Origin: Candidatus Omnitrophica bacterium UBA1443
GTDB lineage: Bacteria; Omnitrophota; Omnitrophia; Omnitrophales; Aquincolibacteriaceae
Direction of reading: 5' to 3'
Length of the DNA stretch: 12,230 nucleotides
Assembly: GCA_002329545.1 (NCBI GenBank)
Contig: DCTJ01000073.1
Coordinates: forward strand, 23,929-36,158
Every line of letters starts with the position of its first letter. The stretch's first letter is position 1. A program made the translations under genes and the position numbers. Shown here one piece after another: positions 6,979 to 12,230 of the stretch. Below the pieces are notes generated by a model that was given only the letters and a program-made list of their open reading frames with translations, was not told where the DNA came from and ran no database searches.

Positions 6979-7714
6979 AGCCGAGGTTAATGATGTGCAC
7001 AATCAGAATCAGGAGCTGACACTTTACAAATTTCGTCCACTTTCGAATGATGAAGATTATAATCAACTTAAAGCTATATTGGAAACTGGTGAGTTCTGGT
7101 GCTCAAAGTTTTCAGAATTTAATGATCAGCTGGAGGGTGCATTTGAGACGTTCAGCCCTGAAGAAATCGAAGAAATTCATAGCGGGAAACAAAGGTATAA
7201 GATCTGTTCGTTTTCTTCAGAAAACGCATTTTCTAATCCATTGATGTGGGGGTATTATGCCAATGGTTTTAAAGGCGTGGCGCTTAAAGTTCAGGTTGAA
7301 ATGTCTGAAATGAAGAAAGTAACGTATGTTGAAAACATTCCCGATTTAAAACAATTGAACGGGAACAACGACGAAAAAGTTAAAACTGTTCTTACGACGA
7401 AATTGAAGCCGTGGGAACATGAATGCGAATATAGATTTTTGAAGGTGTCTGATAAGACTAAGTTTAAAATTGGCAAGATAACTGCTGTGTATTTTGGTGA
7501 TCCGTATGGTTATGCTTTTGAGAAAAACAATAGCGATAAAATTTATGAAAATAGTGAGAGCTTAAAACGTTACAAAAAAGCAAGAAAAAACATGATAAAG
7601 TACATAGAACACATTAATAAGGACAAAAAACCAGAGCTTTTGGAATGCTATTTTGTCCAGATGGACGGGTGTAAGGTGGTTGGAAAAAAAGCAGCAAATA
7701 ATGAACGAAGCTAA
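6971..7714 (+). CDS. DUF2971 domain protein embedded in a type I R-M locus
   Basis: The 247-residue product shows the pattern of the DUF2971 family. Near the N-terminus is LYKFRPL (18-24), followed by FWCSKFSEFNDQLEG, which corresponds to the family's 'F-D-P-F-E'-like block. Then come ICSFSSENAFSNPLMWGYYA, GFKGVALKVQV and KPWEHECEYRFLK. The biochemical role of the family is not established to my knowledge, so none is assigned. The ATG at 6971 is preferred over the GTG six bases upstream because AGGAGGT (6960-6966) is well placed for it. The start overlaps the hsdS stop by 8 bases, and its stop overlaps the hsdR start by 14 bases, so all three were translated as a coupled set. GC (about 37% in a sampled line) is lower than in the hsdR fragment (about 50%), so it may have entered the R-M operon as cargo. 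The gene itself appears intact. Confidence 0.8.
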   Translation: MSKAEVNDVHNQNQELTLYKFRPLSNDEDYNQLKAILETGEFWCSKFSEFNDQLEGAFETFSPEEIEEIHSGKQRYKICSFSSENAFSNPLMWGYYANGFKGVALKVQVEMSEMKKVTYVENIPDLKQLNGNNDEKVKTVLTTKLKPWEHECEYRFLKVSDKTKFKIGKITAVYFGDPYGYAFEKNNSDKIYENSESLKRYKKARKNMIKYIEHINKDKKPELLECYFVQMDGCKVVGKKAANNERS

Positions 7715-8132
7715 AACTAGGGCAGAATTAATTGATCCAAAGTTAAAAGCCAGCAGCTGGGGCGTTGTCGATGGCTCCAAGGTTACGCGGGAATATAAAA
7801 AAATTCAAACCGGCGGCCGTGCCAAGCCGCTGATCGCTGATTATGTTCTGGTGTATCGCGGACAAAAGCTCGCTATCACTGAAGCGAAAAGCGATGAGGC
7901 TGAGGTCAGCGAAGGCGCTACGCAAGCCAAGAATTATGCCGAAAAGATGCATCTTGATACGACCTATGTCAGCAACGGTAAGGAAATCTACCAGATTCGC
8001 ATGAAGTCCGGGAAGGAAGGCGGGTGGAATAGTTTCAATCCGTCATGGAAAGATCGTGATCCTGCGGGGGAAGAGGCGCCTCCGTCATTTTTGACGGCCT
8101 TATTCCGGCGGTCAGAAACGCGGATTCCATAA
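7701..8132 (+). pseudogene. hsdR: Type I restriction endonuclease subunit HsdR, N-terminal fragment
   Basis: HsdR is the translocase/nuclease of type I restriction enzymes, normally about 800-1100 residues. Here the HSDR_N beginning is clear: MNEAKTRAELIDPKL, WGVVDGS, REYKK, GGRAKPLIADYVLVYRGQKL, ITEAKSD, QAKNYAEKM and VSNGKEIYQI. It includes a PD-(D/E)xK nuclease site with D47, E61 and K63. Family resemblance stops after MKSGKEGG (about 8024). The frame then continues antisense through the ftsI 3' end to a TAA at 8130-8132. The helicase motor and C-terminal domains are gone, so this cannot be a working restriction subunit. If translated it would be a 143-residue protein with a foreign tail. 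The ATG at 7701 is chosen because it begins the conserved MNEAxTR motif and overlaps the DUF2971 stop by 14 bases. Confidence 0.85.
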
Positions 8133-9777
8133 CCTCCTTAAAAACAGGCGCCGCGACCGTTCCACCATAATACATTGGATGCGCCTCATCCAGCACAACG
8201 CTCATCACATATTTTGGATTGTCACCGGGGGCAAAACCAATGAAGGAAGACATGAAATGGCTGTGAGAGTACCCCTTGCCGTTGGGGAGAACTTTTTGCG
8301 CGGTCCCTGTTTTCCCTCCGACGGCGATACCGGGGATCTTGGCTTTAGAGCCAGTCCCTTCTTCCACAGCCTTGGTCAAAATGCGCCGCATGGTCGCCGC
8401 CGTTTCGGGTTTGATGACAATCCGGCGAACCGTAGGTTTATTTTCAAACAAAATAACCCCCGCCGGATCCTGGACCTTAGACACAATATACGGTTTTACT
8501 AGATAACCTCCGTTAGCAATCACGGACATAGCCGTTGCCATCTGAAGAGACGTCACCATAACTTCCTGCCCCATCGGGATATTGTAAGGCGAAGTTTTCG
8601 ACCATTGGGAAGGCGGTCGTGTATAGCCCGGCGCTTCCCCCTTCATGTCAACCCCCGTCAAAGCTCCAAAACCGAACCCGCGAATGTAATCTTGAAGTTG
8701 ATCTCGTTTCATTTTTAACGCCATTTTAACCGTGCCGATATTACTGGATTTGATAATCACCTGTTCCATCGTCAACGTGCCATAGGCGTGAACATCACGA
8801 AGTGTTTTGACGCCGTAATTCCATTTGCCGTTTTCGCAAAAAAAAGTGCTGTCCGGCGTTACCACCCCCTCGTTCAAGGCACCGCTGGCCGCTACGATCT
8901 TGAACACCGAACCCGGTTCGTACATATCGGTAATGGCCCGATTTCTTCTAACGTCTGTGCTGGAACGATCGTATTCATTCGGGTCAAAGGTGGGGCGGTT
9001 CGCGATAGCAAGCAGTTCCCCCGTTTTGGGATCCATGACCACCGCCCAGGCCGCTTTCGCTTTCCACTTCGTATAAGCGGTCTCAAGGGCCTTTTCAGTC
9101 AAATACTGCAAATGCTGATCGATCGTCAACACCACCGTGCTCCCATGAACCACGGGTAGCATGGTAATTTCGAACGCCCTAATTTCCCGACCTTTGGCGT
9201 CACGCTTGGTAATTCTTTTCCCGGGCTTGCCCCGAAGAAAATGATCCATCGAAAGTTCAATCCCCTCAAGTCCTTCGTTATCAACATTCGAAAATCCGAG
9301 CACATTAGCCAATGTGCTCCCTTGAGGGAAAAAGCGTTTATACTCCTCGATCATTCCGATAGCTGGACTGTTCAGCTTCTGAACTTGCTCCGCTTCTTCA
9401 AAGGTGGCCCGGCGTTTGAGCCAGACAAACGACTTGTCTCGCTCAAGCCGCTGCCTTACGAACGATTTGTCAAGTTTAAGTATCGTTGCCAGTTTTTCGG
9501 TCAAGTTTTCACGACCTTCCAAATCCAAAATCCTCGGAATCGCATAAATGGATGGGACTTTGAGGTTAGTGACGAACTCCCGGTTAATTCGGTCCGTGAT
9601 GGGACCCCGCATCGGGGGGATGTCTACGGTGACATAGTGCTGCCGGTGCGCAAGTTCAAGAAGCGAGGGTTGATGAAAATAAGTCAGCTGAACAACCTGG
9701 TAGATGATGAGCCCGAAAAGAATAAAAAGAGCGCCGTAGAGGACCCAAAACCTCTGTTGCGAAAACCGCGCCCGCAT
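8035..9777 (-). CDS. ftsI: Septal peptidoglycan transpeptidase FtsI (PBP3, class B)
   Basis: FtsI is the class B penicillin-binding protein that crosslinks septal peptidoglycan, working with FtsW and the FtsQLB complex. The 580 residues carry one N-terminal membrane anchor (about 10-32), the PBP dimerisation region (including MRGPITDR), and the transpeptidase domain. Active-site motifs are SVFK with nucleophile S290, SSN (S344-N346) and KTG (K489-G491). No PASTA domains follow. An SpoVD-like role cannot be excluded, but the place after mraZ, rsmH and ftsL supports FtsI. The ATG lies 3 bases after the ftsL stop. The preceding bases are pyrimidine-rich with no Shine-Dalgarno, so translation probably depends on coupling to ftsL. 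The stop codon sits about 10 bases from the end of the hsdR homology, so the extreme C-terminus may have been altered at that junction. Confidence 0.96.
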   Translation of the reverse strand: MRARFSQQRFWVLYGALFILFGLIIYQVVQLTYFHQPSLLELAHRQHYVTVDIPPMRGPITDRINREFVTNLKVPSIYAIPRILDLEGRENLTEKLATILKLDKSFVRQRLERDKSFVWLKRRATFEEAEQVQKLNSPAIGMIEEYKRFFPQGSTLANVLGFSNVDNEGLEGIELSMDHFLRGKPGKRITKRDAKGREIRAFEITMLPVVHGSTVVLTIDQHLQYLTEKALETAYTKWKAKAAWAVVMDPKTGELLAIANRPTFDPNEYDRSSTDVRRNRAITDMYEPGSVFKIVAASGALNEGVVTPDSTFFCENGKWNYGVKTLRDVHAYGTLTMEQVIIKSSNIGTVKMALKMKRDQLQDYIRGFGFGALTGVDMKGEAPGYTRPPSQWSKTSPYNIPMGQEVMVTSLQMATAMSVIANGGYLVKPYIVSKVQDPAGVILFENKPTVRRIVIKPETAATMRRILTKAVEEGTGSKAKIPGIAVGGKTGTAQKVLPNGKGYSHSHFMSSFIGFAPGDNPKYVMSVVLDEAHPMYYGGTVAAPVFKEVMESAFLTAGIRPSKMTEAPLPPQDHDLSMTD

Positions 9778-9780
9778 GGG

Positions 9781-10173
9781 TCAGGAGGAAAAATCTGTCT
9801 TGGCCTGCGCGGTCTGGATGAGATGGCCAAAAAATCGCGAAAAGACAGACGGAGTGGCCGAAATGGTGTGAGTTTCTCGCGAGGACGGCCCAAAGAGCTC
9901 CGGCACCATCGGGACTTCGCAGGATTCGACCTTGTTGGGCAAGGCGAGAGAGAGTTGATATTTTTTTACTTTTTCTTCAAGCAATCTCGGCGCCTTAAGC
10001 TGATCCACATTAAACTGAAGTCGGCGCAACAATTCCTGTTTTTGCGCAAAGACGTTCGATCGTTCATAAAGGTCAAACGAAACAATCACCGAAGCGACCT
10101 GCAAATGCACATACATCAGCATCAAGCAGGTCACACTCGCGATCCCTATCAAAATTTTTCCGCTACCTTTCAT
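9781..10173 (-). CDS. ftsL: FtsL-like cell division protein
   Basis: FtsL is a small bitopic protein that joins FtsB and FtsQ to recruit and activate FtsWI. The 130 residues contain a short basic cytoplasmic tail, one membrane segment (about 7-31) and a coiled-coil-prone segment (about 35-72, VFAQKQELLRRLQFNVDQL, then the short APRLLEEKVK block). That block corresponds to the 'sPxrIExxA' region of FtsL. A Ser/Thr-rich tail of about 50 residues follows, longer than in most FtsL proteins. Sequence conservation in this family is very low, and the call rests on topology plus position between rsmH and ftsI. The start overlaps the rsmH stop as ATGA, and the stop is 3 bases from the ftsI start. Confidence 0.7.
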   Translation of the reverse strand: MKGSGKILIGIASVTCLMLMYVHLQVASVIVSFDLYERSNVFAQKQELLRRLQFNVDQLKAPRLLEEKVKKYQLSLALPNKVESCEVPMVPELFGPSSRETHTISATPSVFSRFFGHLIQTAQAKTDFSS

Positions 10174-11078
10174 GACACAACCTCAATCACTCTGAGTTTC
10201 GCGCTACGTGAGCGTGGGTTATCAATAACTTCTGAACGTTTTGCAACTAACGGCTTGCGATTCACCAGCTTTCCGGATCCTTCCCGCACAAAATCACGGA
10301 ATTTTTCCTTCACGATCCGGTCTTCAATGGAATGAAAACTGATCACGCCCAGTTTGCCACCCGGCTTCAAGCAACTCATGGCCCCGTCAATTCCTTCCCG
10401 CAAAGCACCGAGCTCATCGTTAACAAGGATGCGTAGCGCCTGGAATACTTTGGTCGCGGGATGACGACGGTTCCAGACGGGACGTTTCCCTTTTTCAAAC
10501 TGGCGAGCCTGAGGGAAAGAATTCTCTACGACTTCGCAAAGTCGCTGGGTCGTCTGAATGGGGGCTAGACGGCGTTCACGGACAATGGCCGCGGCGATGC
10601 GTCGCGACTGCCGTTCTTCGCCAAACTCATAGAGAACGCGGGCTATTTCTTTCTCAGGCAATGTCTGGAGATAGTAAGATGCTTTTTCACCCTCGGCTGT
10701 ATTCATTCGCATGTCCAGATCCCCTTCCCTTTGGAAACTGAAACCGCGTTTTTCATTTGCCAACTGATCCGATGACATTCCAATGTCAAGAAGCACCGCG
10801 TCAACTTTCATCAGATTTAAATCCTTAAGGACCTCTTTTATTTCCCGAAAATTCCGGTGCACCAAAATAACCCGGTCGTCCCCGTCAAACTTCCTTCGAC
10901 ATCGCGTAATCGCTTCCGGATCCTGATCCAGCCCGATCAGCCGGCCTGTCGCTCCTAGGCACTCGAGAAAGGCCTGGGCGTGCCCCCCGCTCCCCAACGT
11001 ACCATCGACTACCACGGCGCCGGGCGGGACATTCAAAAACTCTTTAATTTCCTGTAAAAGAACCGGTTTATGAATCAA
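10170..11078 (-). CDS. rsmH: 16S rRNA (cytosine-1402-N4)-methyltransferase
   Basis: RsmH (MraW) uses S-adenosylmethionine to N4-methylate C1402 in the decoding centre of 16S rRNA. The 302 residues are normal length and complete. Signatures are HKPVLLQE (3-10), the SAM-binding DGTLGSGGH (25-33), GLDQDP and the family block LLDIGMSSDQL with RGFSF and LDMRMN. FGEERQSRRIA, HPATKVFQALRI, GGKLGVISFHSIEDRIVKEKF and NPRSRSAKLRVIE complete the set. No ATG exists at the N-terminus. The conserved start is served by a TTG at 11076-11078, which overlaps the STAS gene stop by 11 bases. Translation is therefore probably coupled to the STAS gene and modest in rate. The stop overlaps ftsL by 4 bases. Confidence 0.96.
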   Translation of the reverse strand: MIHKPVLLQEIKEFLNVPPGAVVVDGTLGSGGHAQAFLECLGATGRLIGLDQDPEAITRCRRKFDGDDRVILVHRNFREIKEVLKDLNLMKVDAVLLDIGMSSDQLANEKRGFSFQREGDLDMRMNTAEGEKASYYLQTLPEKEIARVLYEFGEERQSRRIAAAIVRERRLAPIQTTQRLCEVVENSFPQARQFEKGKRPVWNRRHPATKVFQALRILVNDELGALREGIDGAMSCLKPGGKLGVISFHSIEDRIVKEKFRDFVREGSGKLVNRKPLVAKRSEVIDNPRSRSAKLRVIEVVS

Positions 11079-11406
11079 AACTCCGTATCGCCTCTTCTTG
11101 AGTGGTATAAGATTCCATCAAATCGTTGACGCCGATCAGACGTAACGTCTTTTCCACTTCAGGTCGTAAGTTACAAAGCTTGACGTCCCCTTTTTGTTCA
11201 CGAACCTTCCGCAGGCGGTCCACAAGAATTCCAACCCCCGCGAGCTCCACGCGCCGCGTTTCGCTAAGGTCCAGCAGTAATCTTCGCTGGTTCCGATTCA
11301 ATAAACGATTGATGCGTCCTTTCATTTTAATCATGCTCAAAACACTGAGATCACCGTCAAAGCGCAACACCTCCACGCTTAACCTTGTCTTTGAATGATA
11401 AGCCAT
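11068..11406 (-). CDS. STAS-domain protein (anti-sigma factor antagonist-like) inside the dcw cluster
   Basis: This 112-residue single-domain protein matches the STAS fold of SpoIIAA/RsbV-type anti-sigma factor antagonists. It has the FDGDLSVLS first strand and helix, RRLLLDLSETRRVELAGVGIL across the central loop, GDVKLCNLRPEVEKTL, and an acidic C-terminal helix (YTTQEEAIRSF). In SpoIIAA-like proteins the central loop carries a D-S-S-G motif with a phosphorylatable Ser. Here it reads E54-L55-A56-G57, so the phospho-acceptor is missing. The protein may be permanently in one state or may have a structural rather than partner-switching role. It has the strongest Shine-Dalgarno in the cluster (AAGGAGGT, 5 bases before the ATG). 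It follows mraZ by 16 bases and overlaps rsmH by 11. Its partner is not in view, since no anti-sigma kinase or phosphatase gene is in the window. Confidence 0.85.
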   Translation of the reverse strand: MAYHSKTRLSVEVLRFDGDLSVLSMIKMKGRINRLLNRNQRRLLLDLSETRRVELAGVGILVDRLRKVREQKGDVKLCNLRPEVEKTLRLIGVNDLMESYTTQEEAIRSFDS

Positions 11407-11422
11407 AAAAACCTCCTTCCTC

Positions 11423-11860
11423 TTACTCGGAAATCAGCTTCTCAGCTAACTCTTCGTAACGGTTTTTGTTCGCGTCAAAAAATTGAGTCCATTTTTCTTT
11501 CGCCCAGATTTCAATGCGGTTGGACACGCCCACAATGATGACGTCCACACGAACCTCGGCGTAGTTTTTCAAATAATCCGGAATCAAAATTCTTCCCTGT
11601 TTGTCACACACCACTTCACAAGCGCTTGAAAAAAGAAGACGGTTAAACGTTCTCGATTCGGCCTTGATGTAAGGCATCTCGCGAAATTTCTTTTCTTCCG
11701 CCTTCCATTGTTCTTCCGTGAAAACAAATAAACATTGATCGAGACCACGCGTCAGGAAGAATTTTTCCACATACCGTTCCCTGAAAATCTCGCGGAACTT
11801 CGCGGGAATCATCACGCGTCCTTTGTTATCGATCACATGCTCATATTCGCCGTAGAACAT
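11423..11860 (-). CDS. mraZ: Transcriptional regulator / dcw operon repressor MraZ
   Basis: MraZ is the first gene of the dcw cluster and represses its own promoter by binding tandem GTGG repeats, in the form of a ring-shaped oligomer. The 145 residues contain the two expected SpoVT/AbrB-like swapped-hairpin units. The first begins FYGEYEHVIDNKGRVMIPAKF, and the second contains SACEVVCDKQGRILIPDYL followed by VIIVGVSNRIEIW. Both carry the conserved D-x-x-G-R-x-x-I-P core. AGAGG lies about 11 bases before the ATG. A fitting operator and promoter are just upstream, so autoregulation is well supported. Confidence 0.96.
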   Translation of the reverse strand: MFYGEYEHVIDNKGRVMIPAKFREIFRERYVEKFFLTRGLDQCLFVFTEEQWKAEEKKFREMPYIKAESRTFNRLLFSSACEVVCDKQGRILIPDYLKNYAEVRVDVIIVGVSNRIEIWAKEKWTQFFDANKNRYEELAEKLISE

Positions 11861-11880
11861 TTTCTATCTCGCCTCTCTGT

Positions 11881-11910
11881 CTCCCACTTTCTACCACTTT
11901 CTACCACTTT
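11881..11910 (-). promoter_or_regulatory. MraZ operator: three tandem 10-bp repeats
   Basis: On the - strand three direct repeats follow each other with no gap: AAAGTGGTAG, AAAGTGGTAG and AAAGTGGGAG. The GTGG cores are 10 bp apart, one helical turn, which is how MraZ boxes are arranged in characterised bacteria. They lie between the promoter -10 and the mraZ start, in the initial transcribed region, so bound MraZ would block clearance of RNA polymerase. Confidence 0.9.
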
Positions 11911-11922
11911 ATTAACGGCGCA

Positions 11923-11951
11923 AGTATAGTCCGACCTTAATAGTGTGTCAA
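11923..11951 (-). promoter_or_regulatory. Sigma-70-type promoter of the mraZ (dcw) operon
   Basis: On the - strand a perfect -35 TTGACA (11946-11951) and a -10 TATACT (11923-11928, one mismatch to TATAAT) are separated by exactly 17 bases. Transcription should begin near 11916, a few bases before the MraZ repeats. This is the only strong promoter I can see in the window. Confidence 0.88.
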
Positions 11952-11976
11952 TATTATTTAATTCCCCCCCCTCGGG

Positions 11977-12118
11977 GGTGTTTTCTCCGAAGGCGTCATC
12001 CCGTCTTCAGACCCGTTGGGAGCGAAGTCGAAGGATGAGTGGGGCGAGGAAACTCCCCCCCCTCATTCATAAGGAAGTCTGTGGTTCGGAAGGGACTATC
12101 GGCGGAGAAGAGAACACC
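11977..12118. other. Structured intergenic element, candidate ncRNA or mobile repeat
   Basis: GGTGTTTTCTCCG (11977-11989) pairs with CGGAGAA-gag-AACACC (12103-12118) over 13 bp with one 3-base bulge. Nested inside are TCCC/GGGA (11999-12002 with 12092-12095) and CAGAC/GTCTG (12008-12012 with 12077-12081). A terminal hairpin of ATGAG-T-GGGG with CCCC...CTCAT closes the fold (12035-12066). Together they form a rod-like structure of about 142 bases. A competing hairpin, CCCC-CTCG-GGGG (11967-11978), overlaps the left end. No coding frame is convincing. Either strand could be the transcript. It may equally be a dispersed palindromic repeat, since it contains GAGCGAAGTCGAAGGAT, a kind of sequence common in intergenic repeats of environmental genomes. 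Gross shape recalls 6S RNA, but no diagnostic sequence was recognised. Confidence 0.45.
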
Positions 12119-12137
12119 TGTTCAAAGCAGAGGGCTA

Positions 12138-12170
12138 CAAGATAGTTATGGAAATTTGACCTGTATCTTG
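12138..12170. repeat. Inverted repeat near right edge
   Basis: CAAGATA (12138-12144) and TATCTTG (12164-12170) are perfect inverted copies around a 19-base spacer. The repeat lies just past the stop codon of a possible - strand gene, where a terminator would be expected, but there is no U-run. Confidence 0.35.
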
Positions 12171-12176
12171 AAACAA

Positions 12177-12230
12177 CTAAACATCCCTAAAACTCAAACC
12201 AATATCGTTGAGTTCCGAGATTTCATCTTG
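12177..12230 (-). CDS. Possible C-terminal end of an unidentified - strand gene
   Basis: The - strand is open from the window edge to a TAG at 12177-12179 and would encode QDEISELNDIGLSFRDV. The composition looks protein-like, but seventeen codons cannot identify a family. It would lie upstream of the mraZ operon on the same strand, separated by the structured element and the promoter. It may be chance. Confidence 0.25.
   Translation of the reverse strand, partial: QDEISELNDIGLSFRDV

Noticed and set aside
7653..7700. Upstream extension of the hsdR fragment
   Set aside because: The extension lies inside the DUF2971 gene; the conserved HsdR beginning MNEAKTRAEL is at the ATG at 7701.
9241..10335. 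Long + strand open frame (364 codons) opposite ftsI, ftsL and rsmH
   Set aside because: It lies wholly antisense to three genes with clear family motifs, has no homology I recognise, and its composition (many Arg, His, Pro) is that of a complementary-strand shadow.
12031..12068. RNase P RNA core (GAGGAAA...CTCC resemblance)
   Set aside because: Only a short GAGGAAA match exists. The expected downstream RNase P conserved elements and size are missing, and the match sits in a hairpin loop.
1..12230. CRISPR array, rRNA, tRNA, complete insertion sequence or tRNA-borne attachment site
   Set aside because: No regularly spaced repeats, no tRNA-like cloverleaf or rRNA sequence, and no transposase or integrase motif was found by eye. 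The R-M patch has no visible target-site duplication or inverted ends.

Overview
The window is bacterial chromosome from an envelope-forming bacterium with a MEP isoprenoid pathway, a site-2 protease and a complete early division cluster. Two blocks of core genes, GC-rich and with similar base usage, flank a more AT-rich patch of accessory and decayed genes. No marker here fixes the taxon. The dxr-rseP-proS order and a STAS gene inside the dcw cluster would suit an uncultured Gram-negative candidate phylum (Omnitrophota-like is a guess, not a demonstration).

Positions 1-5046 (+ strand) hold the 3' part of dxr, then rseP and proS, spaced closely enough to be one operon, and then dinB (DNA polymerase IV). 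dinB starts with an ATG that directly follows an in-frame TAA and has no Shine-Dalgarno. A perfect 8-bp dyad follows dinB.

Positions about 5100-8030 are the accessory patch, roughly 37-40% GC in sampled lines of licD and the DUF2971 gene. On the - strand are a small zinc-ribbon membrane protein, whose ribosome-binding region is a run of nine G, and a complete LicD-family phosphotransferase. About 400 bases without a recognisable gene follow. Next, on the + strand, is a slice of a type I restriction-modification locus: a frameshifted C-terminal scrap of hsdS, an intact DUF2971 gene, and the N-terminal 100 or so codons of hsdR. The three reading frames overlap one another at start and stop codons, so the slice was originally one translationally coupled unit. 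hsdM is absent from the window. The hsdR fragment runs straight into the 3' end of ftsI.

Positions 8035-11860 (- strand) are the start of a division/cell-wall (dcw) cluster, read right to left: mraZ, a STAS-domain gene, rsmH, an ftsL-like gene and ftsI. Start and stop codons overlap or nearly touch from the STAS gene onward. The operon is headed by a near-consensus promoter (TTGACA-N17-TATACT) and three perfectly phased 10-bp repeats containing GTGG, the classic MraZ operator. The usual continuation (murE, murF, mraY and so on) is absent because the accessory patch begins right at the ftsI stop codon.

Beyond the promoter, 11964-12121 is a GC-rich element with no gene. Its ends pair over 13 bp around nested inner helices, so it is a candidate structured RNA or a mobile intergenic repeat. 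The right edge may hold the last codons of a - strand gene.
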